A stretch of 55,989 bases of DNA from Nitrospirota bacterium. GTDB lineage: Bacteria; Nitrospirota; Thermodesulfovibrionia; SZUA-242. The notes under the pieces are model-generated. The model saw only the letters and a list, made by a program, of their open reading frames with translations. It was not told the DNA's origin and did not search any database. Positions 1-6,866 of this stretch are shown here, one piece after another. Location: contig JACRHH010000023.1 in the NCBI GenBank assembly GCA_016212095.1, positions 1 through 55,989 on the forward strand, in the 5' to 3' direction. A program made the position numbers and the translations under genes. Numbering within the stretch: position 1 is the stretch's first letter; each line of letters starts with the position of its first letter.

Positions 1-508
1 GCAGGTCTTCCTCGTCGCGGACAAAATCCATCATGTCGGTGTCCGTTGACTGGAGGCTGTCCATCACCGTCTGAAGGGCGTCGGTCTGCTCGTAGTGCTT
101 GCTCATGGCTGTGCGAACCGCGGTTTCAGCGGCAACAACCGGCTCGACGTTATAGCCGGTCATGAACTTGATGTCGTCAATCGCAAAGACGTTCGATGGA
201 TCGACCATGGCAATTGTGAGCGTGGCTCCAACGCGGGCCACCGGCATCACCTGATACTTCTGAGCCACCTCCGCCGGAATGAGGCGGGCAACGGCGGCGT
301 CGATCTGATAGTCGGTGAGGTTGATTGCCGGGATGCCGTACTGCTTGCTGAGGAATGCGACAAGGCGATCTTCGGTCAGCGATCCCATTTTGACAAGAAT
401 AGAGCCAAGACGGCCCCCGTCCTTTTTCTGGTGATCGAGAGCCTTCATCAACTGGTCTTCGGAGATGAGGTTGGCGTTGACCAGCATCTGTCCTATTCGG
501 CTAGCCAT
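1..508 (-). CDS. PilB/GspE-type assembly ATPase, N-terminal part (partial)
   Basis: The minus strand is open from ATG at 508 to the window edge (169 codons). The product begins MASRIGQMLVNANLISEDQL and continues with the GSPII_E N-terminal fold seen at the start of PilB/GspE ATPases: a helical repeat with GRLGSILVKMGSLTEDRL, then FLSKQYGIPAINL, then the segment around VMPVARVGATLTIAMVDPSN. These ATPases power type IV pilus extension or type II secretion at the inner membrane. The Walker motifs would lie beyond the window, so pilus and secretion versions cannot be told apart. There is no Shine-Dalgarno; a good promoter lies only a few bases before the ATG, so the mRNA is probably leaderless. 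Confidence 0.85.
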   Translation of the reverse strand, partial: MASRIGQMLVNANLISEDQLMKALDHQKKDGGRLGSILVKMGSLTEDRLVAFLSKQYGIPAINLTDYQIDAAVARLIPAEVAQKYQVMPVARVGATLTIAMVDPSNVFAIDDIKFMTGYNVEPVVAAETAVRTAMSKHYEQTDALQTVMDSLQSTDTDMMDFVRDEEDL

Positions 509-517
509 ATGGGACTG

Positions 518-546
518 ATGTTACTTTAGGGCAGACTAAAAGTCAA
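518..546 (-). promoter_or_regulatory. Sigma70-like promoter of the pilB-type gene
   Basis: On the minus strand TTGACT (546-541), a 17-nt spacer and TAACAT (523-518). The expected start point is about 511, only some 3 nt before the ATG at 508. Confidence 0.6.
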
Positions 547-618
547 GGCGATAACCCCCTTGAAATACAAGCAAATTTGACTTCCGGACACGTCCGCGCG
601 CGCTCCTTTCCACGGGCT

Positions 619-647
619 TTGACCGTCATCGCCCGAAGAGCTATGAT
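619..647 (+). promoter_or_regulatory. Promoter of the NagA-like gene
   Basis: TTGACC (619-624), a 17-nt spacer and TATGAT (642-647). Transcription should start near 654, which is itself an ATG in the deacetylase frame. The upstream in-frame ATG at 648 would lie outside this transcript. Confidence 0.55.
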
Positions 648-653
648 ATGCCG

Positions 654-1502
654 ATGGAATCGATGTCATGCAAACTTATCGACATTCATACCCACGGACT
701 TGACGGCGTCTCCGCGCGAAGCTTTTCACCTGATGATTTCCGCGCCATGGCGATTCTGCATGGCACAGCCGGAACCGGCACAATCCTGCCGACGCTTTAT
801 CCGGCGCCGCTTGCCGACATGCGCCGCTCCATGGCAGCCTGCGCCGAAGCGATGAGAAATCCGGTTCCGGACGGCGCGGAGATCATCGGCATGAACATCG
901 AAGGCCCGTTTCTGAATACGAAACTCGCCGGCGCGCTCGATCCGGCATGTTTCCTGACGCCGTCAGCCGAAAGCCTGGCGCGTCTGCTGGATGGCTTTGA
1001 GGATTTGGTAAAGATTATCACCATCGCGCCTGAACGGTCGGGAGCGCTTGCTGTAATAGAACGATGCGCCGAACTTGGCATCCGGGCAAGCATGGGGCAT
1101 TCGGGAGCCACGCTTGCGGAGGCGGCGGAAGGCAAACGGGCCGGGGCATCCGGAATAACGCATCTTTTCAATGCGATGCGCGGCATTCACCACCGCGAGC
1201 CCGGACTTGCCGGTTTCGGGCTGACCGATCCTGATGTTTATGTGGAGATCATCGCCGACGGAGTGCATGTCTCGCCGTGGATGCTCGATCTTGTTTTCAG
1301 GCTAAAACCGCCGGACAGGATAATCGCGGTTTCGGATTCGGTTGAACAGGGAGGAAACGCCGGTTCCGGCCTGCCGCCGAAGGATTTATCCGGCAGGCTG
1401 ATGGGAGGAGCCGGGCCGCTTGGAGAATCGCTTGGCGGAATGGGCAAGAATATGGCGCGGGCCATCGCTTGCGACAACCCGCGCCGTTATCTCGGAATTT
1501 AA
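654..1502 (+). CDS. NagA-like N-acetylglucosamine-6-phosphate deacetylase, short form
   Basis: A 282-aa member of the amidohydrolase superfamily closest to NagA, which removes acetate from N-acetylglucosamine-6-phosphate in cell-wall amino-sugar recycling. Family motifs are visible in order: DIHTHG (metal site), NIEGPFLN (metal-binding Glu), MGHS, THLFNAM with HHREPG, IADGVHV, and VSDS with the catalytic Asp. NagA is normally about 380 aa. Here the roughly 45 N-terminal residues and the C-terminal tail, which together form the small beta domain, are both absent; the protein starts at the HTH strand and stops at NPRRYLGI. Start chosen at 654 because the promoter places transcription there; 648 and 663 are alternatives. 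Activity on the usual substrate is likely but unproven. Confidence 0.75.
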   Translation: MESMSCKLIDIHTHGLDGVSARSFSPDDFRAMAILHGTAGTGTILPTLYPAPLADMRRSMAACAEAMRNPVPDGAEIIGMNIEGPFLNTKLAGALDPACFLTPSAESLARLLDGFEDLVKIITIAPERSGALAVIERCAELGIRASMGHSGATLAEAAEGKRAGASGITHLFNAMRGIHHREPGLAGFGLTDPDVYVEIIADGVHVSPWMLDLVFRLKPPDRIIAVSDSVEQGGNAGSGLPPKDLSGRLMGGAGPLGESLGGMGKNMARAIACDNPRRYLGI

Positions 1503-1511
1503 GAAATAGAG

Positions 1512-2216
1512 CTACTTCTCAATCGAGACCAGTTCAACCTCGAATATCAGCGCCGCGTTCGGGCCGATCTGCCGCCCGGCTCCGCGCTCCGCGTAGGCAA
1601 GTTTCGCAGGAATGAACAGGCGGTATTTGCCGCCGGGCTTCATGAGCTGAAGGGCTTCCGTCCAGCCCGGAATAACGCCGTTTACCGGGAAGGTTGCGGC
1701 CTGCCCGCGCTTGTACGAACTGTCGAATTCGGTTCCGTCCAGAAGCGTGCCGCGATAGTTGACGCTAACCTTGTCTGTTGCCTTGGGCGACGCGCCCTTG
1801 CCCTCGGTTACTATCGTGTACTGAAGGCCGCTGGCTGTTGTTACAACGCCGGTCTTTTTCTTGTTCTCGGCAAAGAATGCTTCCTCGTCCTTAATGTTCT
1901 TTTCGGCAATCGATTTCATCTTCCCTGCCTGATCGGCCTGCACCTTCATCATGAACTGCTTCTTGAGCTCAACCATCTCCTCGGCTGTGAGAACAGGCTT
2001 GAGCCCGTTAAGACCGTCCTCTATTCCCTTGTTCAAAACAGCCGGATCAATATCTGCCTTGAAATCCCTGAGCGATGTGCCGACTTCGTGGCCGAGCGCG
2101 TAGCTCAGCTTCGCGGACTTGCTTTCCATGTTGACCTTCTTGTCTCCCTTCGCGCCGCAGGCTGCCAGCGACAGCGTTAATGCTGCGACGGTAATTGCTG
2201 TGAAATATCTGTTCAT
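1512..2216 (-). CDS. FKBP-type peptidyl-prolyl cis-trans isomerase, lipoprotein
   Basis: A 234-aa periplasmic folding helper of the FkpA/Mip type. Residues 1-20 form a lipoprotein signal peptide ending in LSLAAC, so Cys20 should be lipidated. Residues 30-130 resemble the helical FKBP_N dimerisation domain (KLSYALGHEVGTSL). Residues 140-232 form the FKBP domain with VSVNYRGTLLDGTEFDSS and the closing IFEVELVSI. AAGGAG lies 8 nt before the ATG. The gene is convergent with the NagA-like gene (9-bp gap) and monocistronic. A TATAAT at 2290-2285 gives a leader of about 60 nt, in contrast to the leaderless genes nearby. Confidence 0.9.
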   Translation of the reverse strand: MNRYFTAITVAALTLSLAACGAKGDKKVNMESKSAKLSYALGHEVGTSLRDFKADIDPAVLNKGIEDGLNGLKPVLTAEEMVELKKQFMMKVQADQAGKMKSIAEKNIKDEEAFFAENKKKTGVVTTASGLQYTIVTEGKGASPKATDKVSVNYRGTLLDGTEFDSSYKRGQAATFPVNGVIPGWTEALQLMKPGGKYRLFIPAKLAYAERGAGRQIGPNAALIFEVELVSIEK

Positions 2217-2284
2217 CCGTAATTCTCCTTAAAGTATCCGGCGCCATGTTCATCCGGCTGTTTTATGTGCTTCAGGCAGTCAGT

Positions 2285-2290
2285 ATTATA
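2285..2290 (-). promoter_or_regulatory. -10 element of the FKBP lipoprotein gene
   Basis: A perfect TATAAT on the minus strand about 70 bp before the start codon. No convincing -35 was seen at 16-18 nt. Confidence 0.4.
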
Positions 2291-2374
2291 GGCCGGAAGC
2301 ATCTTTTTTTCCTCAAAGAAGAACAGTTTCAAAAAAACTAAAGTTTTTTTTTCAATTTCCGATATAATAAAGCA

Positions 2375-2450
2375 CCGGGAGGACGCGGCAACGCCTCCCT
2401 TCCGGCGAGGGCCTGAACTCCCCCCTCCGTTCAGGCCCTCTCATTTTTTT
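2375..2450 (+). ncRNA. Candidate small RNA with C-rich terminator loop
   Basis: A perfect TATAAT at 2363-2368 is followed 7 nt later by a compact unit of about 76 nt. It has a first hairpin, GGGAGG pairing with CCTCCC (2377-2398), and then a strong intrinsic terminator: arms 2407-2418 and 2429-2440, T-run 2444-2450. The terminator loop is TCCCCCCTCC, complementary to Shine-Dalgarno sequences, a feature of several known regulatory RNAs. No open frame fits the unit, and no plus-strand gene lies upstream for the terminator to serve. No clear -35 is present. Expression and targets are inference. Confidence 0.45.
2407..2450 (+). terminator. Rho-independent terminator
   Basis: Twelve-bp arms GAGGGCCTGAAC / GTTCAGGCCCTC with a 10-nt C-rich loop, then TCATTTTTTT. 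It forms the 3' end of the candidate small RNA. Confidence 0.75.
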
Positions 2451-2476
2451 AATCCCGGAAATCTTTAAATATTAAC

Positions 2477-2562
2477 CATGCCTTCTCTCTTCGGTCGAAG
2501 GTGGCTCATGCCTTCTCTCTTCGGTCGAAGGTGGCCCCTCCGTTCAGGCACTCTCATTTTTT
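2477..2562 (+). repeat. Two 29-bp tandem copies followed by a partial copy of the terminator arm
   Basis: Positions 2477-2505 and 2507-2535 are identical (period 30); each contains the small palindrome CTTCGGTCGAAG. They are followed at 2536-2562 by a near-copy (one mismatch) of 2423-2449, the right terminator arm plus T-run. This looks like local slippage or duplication downstream of the small RNA. The rest of the 2217-2700 gap holds no gene that I can support. Confidence 0.85.
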
Positions 2563-2669
2563 GCACATGCTGCCGCCCCAGCTCGAACACCGGAATTGTT
2601 GCCCGTCTGCAGATTGCCCCTTTTTTAGGCATTCGGACGGAAGCGAACGCAACAACAATATTTTTTCTG

Positions 2670-2700
2670 TTGAGAACTCGTATATAGTTATTTTTATACT
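2670..2700 (+). promoter_or_regulatory. Promoter of the transglycosylase lipoprotein gene
   Basis: TTGAGA (2670-2675), a 19-nt spacer and TATACT (2695-2700), in an AT-rich stretch. Expected start point about 2707, directly before ATG 2710. Confidence 0.4.
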
Positions 2701-2709
2701 ATGGCGGTC

Positions 2710-3390
2710 ATGCACAAGCATAAAACGGTGTTTATCAGGCGGCCTGAAAGGCCCTGTTATACGTGCCGGGGAATTCGCATCTTAACCTTCTGCATGTTTC
2801 TGGCGTTGCTGTTTTTTTCCGGTTGCGCCACAACCGCAACCAAACGTCCGCAAAATATCGCGGATGCCTGCTCGATATTCCAGGAACGCGACAGTTGGTA
2901 TGAAAGCGCAAGGAAATCGGCGGACAGATGGGGTGTGCCTGTTCATGTGCAGCTTGCGATCATCCGTCAGGAATCCGGGTTCAATTACGATGCCCGGCCT
3001 CCGAGAGGCAAGTTCCTGTGGGTTATTCCGTGGTTCCGGAAATCTTCGGCCTACGGATTCGCACAGGCAAAAGACCCAACCTGGGAATGGTATGTCAGTA
3101 AAACCGGCAGATGGTGGGCCGATCGCGACGACTTCGACGATGCCATCGACTTCGTGGGGTGGTATTGCAAACAGAGCCACGACCGGTTGAAGGTATCCAA
3201 ATGGGACGCATATAACCAATATCTCGCCTATCACGAGGGGCATGGCGGTTACGAGCGCAAAACTTTCAACGACAAAAAATGGTTGATCGAAACCGCCCGG
3301 CGCGTTGAAAGAAACGCCGCCGAATACCGCTCACAGCTTGCCAAATGCCGGGAGAAGTTCGACAGGGGGCTTCGACTCTGGCCGTTTTAA
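2710..3390 (+). CDS. Lytic transglycosylase (SLT-like) lipoprotein
   Basis: A 226-aa predicted murein lytic transglycosylase, which would cleave the glycan strand of peptidoglycan to a 1,6-anhydro product. The N-terminus is basic, followed by a hydrophobic stretch ending LLFFSGC (Cys39, lipidation site). The SLT core has IIRQESGF with catalytic Glu88, then SAYGFAQAKDPTWEWY and an AYHEGHGGY segment typical of the fold. The tail is rich in basic and aromatic residues. I chose ATG 2710 over 2701 because the -10 element ends at 2700. No Shine-Dalgarno. The gene stands alone; its substrate preference cannot be read from sequence. Confidence 0.7.
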   Translation: MHKHKTVFIRRPERPCYTCRGIRILTFCMFLALLFFSGCATTATKRPQNIADACSIFQERDSWYESARKSADRWGVPVHVQLAIIRQESGFNYDARPPRGKFLWVIPWFRKSSAYGFAQAKDPTWEWYVSKTGRWWADRDDFDDAIDFVGWYCKQSHDRLKVSKWDAYNQYLAYHEGHGGYERKTFNDKKWLIETARRVERNAAEYRSQLAKCREKFDRGLRLWPF

Positions 3391-3414
3391 GAGTTTCCCC
3401 CGCTCAACCCCGTA

Positions 3415-3576
3415 TTTACGCGGTTTCGCGTTTTGTGGTATCATTCGCAACTTTAGCTTCTTTGCTGCGGGGCATCGAGGTATCCGGCTTCCCTTTCGGG
3501 CAGCCTCTGTGAAAGAGCCTGTAAGGGCCGTATCAGAAATGACCGTCTGTTTTTTTAAGGAGGAGAAGATTCAGCC
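3415..3576 (+). promoter_or_regulatory. Promoter and structured leader of the acs operon
   Basis: TTTACG (3415-3420), an 18-nt spacer and TATCAT (3439-3444) give a leader of about 125 nt. The leader contains a hairpin near 3486-3506 (GGCT..CCC/GGG..AGCC), a smaller one on CTCT/AGAG, a run of seven T at 3550-3556, and then AAGGAGG before the acsE start. No cobalamin or tetrahydrofolate riboswitch consensus was recognised. The T-run lacks a strong hairpin directly before it, so attenuation is only a possibility. Confidence 0.35.
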
Positions 3577-4434
3577 ATGATCATCATTGGTGAGAAGTTA
3601 AGCGTTATCGCAAAGCGCGTGCGCCTTGCGATGGAAGCGCGCGACAAGGGGCCCATTCAGGAGATCGCCGAGCGGCAGTTCCGGGAGGGCGCGGCCATAA
3701 TCGACGCCAACATCGGCCCGGCGGAAGACGGAGGCGAAGACCTCATGCAGTGGATGGTGACAACCATCCAGGAAAAGGTTCACGCTCCGGTATGTCTCGA
3801 CACAACAAACGTGTCGGCCCTCGAAGCCGGACTCAAGGTTCACAACAACCAGTGGGGCAAGGCGCTTCTCAATTCAACCTCGAATGATCCGGAACGCTTT
3901 CCGGTTCTGGAGCTTGCGGCGAAATACAACTGCGACGTGATCGGCCTTACCGTCGGCAAGGGCGGCCTTCCGGCGGACGCCGAGGAGCGCGCGGGAATTG
4001 CAGCCGAGATCATGGCGCGGGCCATGGAATATGGCGTGCCGCTTGAGAATATCTACCTCGATCCGCTTGTGCTTCAGATAGCCACAACGCAGGATCAGGC
4101 TGTGAAGGTTATCGAAACCATACGCATGTTTCAGGACTTGAACGATCCTCCGATGAAAACCGTCGTGGGCCTGTCGAACATCTCAAACGGCTGCCCCAAG
4201 GCGCTTCGCCCTATCCTGAACAAGTACTATTTCCTGATGCTGGCCGAGGCCGGACTTACCGCAGCCATTGCCGATGCGGCCGAGATGGCAGAGGCGATGC
4301 ACGAGAAGGCGCTCATCGCCGAAGTGATGGCGGGCAAGACGCTTGATGATCCGAAGAAAATGGCGGAGATCGTTAAAACGGTTGACGTGATAATGAACAA
4401 GACGCTTTACGCGCATTCCTACCTCGAAATGTAA
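3577..4434 (+). CDS. acsE: Methyltetrahydrofolate:corrinoid/iron-sulfur protein methyltransferase
   Basis: A 285-aa pterin-binding TIM-barrel protein, full length for the family. It transfers the methyl group of methyl-tetrahydrofolate to Co(I) of the corrinoid/Fe-S protein in the methyl branch of the Wood-Ljungdahl pathway. Visible family features: MIIIGEKLSVIAKRV at the N-terminus, GAAIIDANIGPAEDGG, PVCLDTTN, LLNSTSND and VVGLSNISNGCPK. It opens a three-gene operon, with AAGGAGG before the ATG and a 14-bp gap to acsD. A general dihydropteroate-synthase-like methyltransferase is the fallback call, but the two downstream corrinoid subunits make acsE by far the better reading. Confidence 0.92.
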   Translation: MIIIGEKLSVIAKRVRLAMEARDKGPIQEIAERQFREGAAIIDANIGPAEDGGEDLMQWMVTTIQEKVHAPVCLDTTNVSALEAGLKVHNNQWGKALLNSTSNDPERFPVLELAAKYNCDVIGLTVGKGGLPADAEERAGIAAEIMARAMEYGVPLENIYLDPLVLQIATTQDQAVKVIETIRMFQDLNDPPMKTVVGLSNISNGCPKALRPILNKYYFLMLAEAGLTAAIADAAEMAEAMHEKALIAEVMAGKTLDDPKKMAEIVKTVDVIMNKTLYAHSYLEM

Positions 4435-4448
4435 GGAGGGCATGAAAA

Positions 4449-5390
4449 ATGGCCTACACGATACCAGTAGAAAATTTAAGCGGCAAGGTTCAGGAAATGA
4501 CTCTCGGAACCGCCGGCCGCACCGTTGCCGTCGGCGGCGGCACAACGCTTCCCTTTCACACGTTCGAGGGAGTGAAGTCGAACCGCCCGGTAATCGCGAT
4601 AGAGATTCAGGACGTTCCCCCGGCAGACTGGCCCGACGAAGTTCGCGCGCAGTACGACGCGGTTTCGGGCGACACAGTTACATGGGCGAAATACTGCCAG
4701 GACACGCTCAAGGCCGACGCCATCGCGCTTCGCCTCACGGGCACGCATCCCGACCGCGAAAACCGCAGCGTCGAGGACGCCGTGGCCACGATAAAGTCGG
4801 TTCTCGATGCAATCGAAGTTCCGCTCATTATCCTAGGCTCGAACCACGTTGAGAAAGACTCCAAGGTTCTTGTTGCAGCCGCCGAGGCCGCATCCGGCAG
4901 GAACTGCGTGATAGGAAAGGCTCAGGAGGCCAACTACAAAACGATAGTTGCCGCCGCGCTTGCCCACAACCACAAGCTGATAGCAATGAGCGAGCTGGAC
5001 ATCAATCTGGCCAAGCAGTTAAACATTCTTATCACCCAGATGGGCTTCGACGCCGCCCGTATCCTGACCGACCCGATGTGCTCGGCGCTTGGCTATGGCC
5101 TTGAATACACATATTCCGTGATGGAGCGCATCCGTCTTGCCGCGCTTGCCCAGAACGACGCAACGATGCAGCCGCCGATCATCGGCGACGTCGGCATGTA
5201 CGTCTGGAAGATAAAGGAAGTGACCGCCGCCGAGGCCGACGTTCCTGCGTGGGGCGCTCTTGCCGAGCGCGGTGTTGCATGGGAATCGGTAACCGCGACC
5301 GCCCTTTCGATTGCCGGCGCGAACATGCTGATCATGCGCCACCCGAAAGCGGTTGACGCAGTCAGAAAAACGCTCGATGAGCTTTGCTAG
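4449..5390 (+). CDS. acsD: Corrinoid/iron-sulfur protein small subunit (CODH/ACS delta)
   Basis: A 313-aa member of the CdhD/AcsD family, the small subunit of the corrinoid Fe-S protein that carries the methyl group from AcsE to acetyl-CoA synthase. Diagnostic stretches are GGGTTLPFHTFEG, NRPVIAIEIQDVPP, DAIALRLTGTHPD, ILGSNHVEKD and DPMCSALGYGLEYTYSVMER. It is cytoplasmic and binds the cobamide at the interface with the large subunit. An AAGGAGG lies before the start. It is followed after 12 bp by acsC, as usual for this pair. Confidence 0.93.
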   Translation: MAYTIPVENLSGKVQEMTLGTAGRTVAVGGGTTLPFHTFEGVKSNRPVIAIEIQDVPPADWPDEVRAQYDAVSGDTVTWAKYCQDTLKADAIALRLTGTHPDRENRSVEDAVATIKSVLDAIEVPLIILGSNHVEKDSKVLVAAAEAASGRNCVIGKAQEANYKTIVAAALAHNHKLIAMSELDINLAKQLNILITQMGFDAARILTDPMCSALGYGLEYTYSVMERIRLAALAQNDATMQPPIIGDVGMYVWKIKEVTAAEADVPAWGALAERGVAWESVTATALSIAGANMLIMRHPKAVDAVRKTLDELC

Positions 5391-5402
5391 GAGGATGACC
5401 AC

Positions 5403-6737
5403 ATGGCAATGTCCGGTGTAGAAATATTCAAGCTGCTCCCCAAAACCAACTGCAAGAAGTGCGGTTTTCCAACCTGTCTGGCGTTTGCGATGAAGCTTGC
5501 CCAGCGTCAGGCAGACATCAGCGCCTGCCCCGACGTGTCGGAAGCGGCGAAGGCAACGCTTGGCGAGGCTTCGGCCCCGCCGATTCGCGGCATCAAGCTC
5601 GGTCTTGGCGACAGGGCCGCCAAGATGGGCGAGGAAAACGTGATGTTCCGTCACGAGAAGAAGTTCGTAAACCCATGCGTCATCGCGCTTAACGTTGCCG
5701 ACACCGACGACGTTGCGGCCAGGGCGAAGAATGTCGCATCGTCAGAGATCGACCGCGTGGGTCAGAAGCTGCGCGTTGACGCGATTTCAATAGAGTTCAA
5801 GTCCGGCGACGCGGCCAAGTACGAGGCCGCTGTCAAGGCCGCGGCGGAAAACGCTCCGGAATCGGCGGTTATTCTAAATTGCTCGGACGCCACTGTTGTC
5901 GATGCGGCTGTGAAAGCAGTTGCAGCCCGCAAGCCGATGATCTACGGCGTAAATGATTCAAACATTGACGCAATGGCAGCGATTGCGAAGGCTCATGGCC
6001 TTATTCTGGGCCTCAAGGCCGACGGGATCGAGGCAGTAATGGCGCTTGTGGCCAAGGCCAAAGCCGCCGGCGTTGAAGACCTCGTGCTCGATCCGTGCGC
6101 GAAAAACGCGCGCGAAATCATCGAGATGAACACGCAGATCAGGCGTTCGGCCCTGAAGAAGGGCGAAAAGTCGCTCGGCTATCCGGTGCTCAGCAACTGC
6201 GTGCGCGAAGACTCGATGGTGGAGGCGAATATCGCGGCGGTTGCCGTTGCCAAATATGCTTCCATCGTGCTGGTAAGCGCGGTTGAGCGATGGAAAAACC
6301 TTGCGCTGTTCACGCTTCGCCAGAACATCTACACCGATCCTCAGGTTCCGATGCAGGTTCCGCAGAAGGTGTACAAGATCGGCGAGCCGTCTGCAGAAGC
6401 GCCGCTCATGATAACCACCAACTTCTCGCTCACCTACTTCATCGTGGCCGGCGAGGTCGAAAACTCGAAGGTTCCAAGCCGCCTTGCGGTCATGGACTGC
6501 GAGGGGCTTTCGGTGCTTACGGCATGGGCCGCCGGAAAGTTCACGGCGAACAAGATCGCCCAGTTCGTAACCGAGTGGGAAGAGTTCAAGGAAGTTGCCA
6601 ACAAGGAACTGATCATTCCGGGTCAGGTTGCGATTCTTTCCGGCGCGCTGGAAGACAAGCTTCCGGGCTGGAAGATCACCGTCGGCCCGCGCGAGGCCAA
6701 CGGACTGCCGGTGTTCCTGAAGAGCCGCGCGGCCTAG
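5403..6737 (+). CDS. acsC: Corrinoid/iron-sulfur protein large subunit (CODH/ACS gamma)
   Basis: A 444-aa CdhE/AcsC subunit of full length. The N-terminal [4Fe-4S] domain has Cys17, Cys20, Cys25 and Cys42 in LLPKTNCKKCGFPTCLAF..ACP; this cluster reactivates the cobalt. The TIM barrel follows, and the C-terminal cobalamin-binding domain includes TNFSLTYFIVAGEVE and the closing VGPREANGLPVFLK. It works with AcsD in methyl transfer. The catalytic acsB/cdhC and cooS/cdhA genes are not in this window, so the operon carries only the methyl-carrier arm. Transcription ends at a strong hairpin 34 bp downstream. Confidence 0.93.
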   Translation: MAMSGVEIFKLLPKTNCKKCGFPTCLAFAMKLAQRQADISACPDVSEAAKATLGEASAPPIRGIKLGLGDRAAKMGEENVMFRHEKKFVNPCVIALNVADTDDVAARAKNVASSEIDRVGQKLRVDAISIEFKSGDAAKYEAAVKAAAENAPESAVILNCSDATVVDAAVKAVAARKPMIYGVNDSNIDAMAAIAKAHGLILGLKADGIEAVMALVAKAKAAGVEDLVLDPCAKNAREIIEMNTQIRRSALKKGEKSLGYPVLSNCVREDSMVEANIAAVAVAKYASIVLVSAVERWKNLALFTLRQNIYTDPQVPMQVPQKVYKIGEPSAEAPLMITTNFSLTYFIVAGEVENSKVPSRLAVMDCEGLSVLTAWAAGKFTANKIAQFVTEWEEFKEVANKELIIPGQVAILSGALEDKLPGWKITVGPREANGLPVFLKSRAA

Positions 6738-6770
6738 AACAGCCGCCATTCATCGCATTTCACTAGGAAA

Positions 6771-6795
6771 GGGCGCGGCGCAAGCCGCGCCCTTT
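6771..6795 (+). terminator. Terminator hairpin after the acs operon
   Basis: GGGCGCGGC (6771-6779) pairs perfectly with GCCGCGCCC (6784-6792) around a GCAA tetraloop. The T-run is short (TTT). Confidence 0.6.
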
Positions 6796-6846
6796 GCGCG
6801 TTTCCGGGGGGGGGGTAATTGCCGGCGACAAATCCGAGAACGCGGC

Positions 6847-6866
6847 GGTAGTGGGTCAGTTTGAAT
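6847..6866 (+). repeat. Left terminal inverted repeat of the IS1-family element
   Basis: Twenty bases identical to the complement of 9004-9023. The transposase stop codon lies inside it. Confidence 0.9.

Noticed and set aside
95-529. Long plus-strand frame over the start of the pilB-type gene
   Set aside because: It is antisense to a frame with clear GSPII_E N-terminal sequence and has no protein-like pattern.
2477-2535. Two identical 29-bp repeats as a CRISPR start
   Set aside because: The copies are separated by one base with no spacer, there are only two, and no cas gene is near.
3451-3576. Cobalamin riboswitch before acsE
   Set aside because: Neither the B12-box nor the other conserved cobalamin-riboswitch elements could be found.
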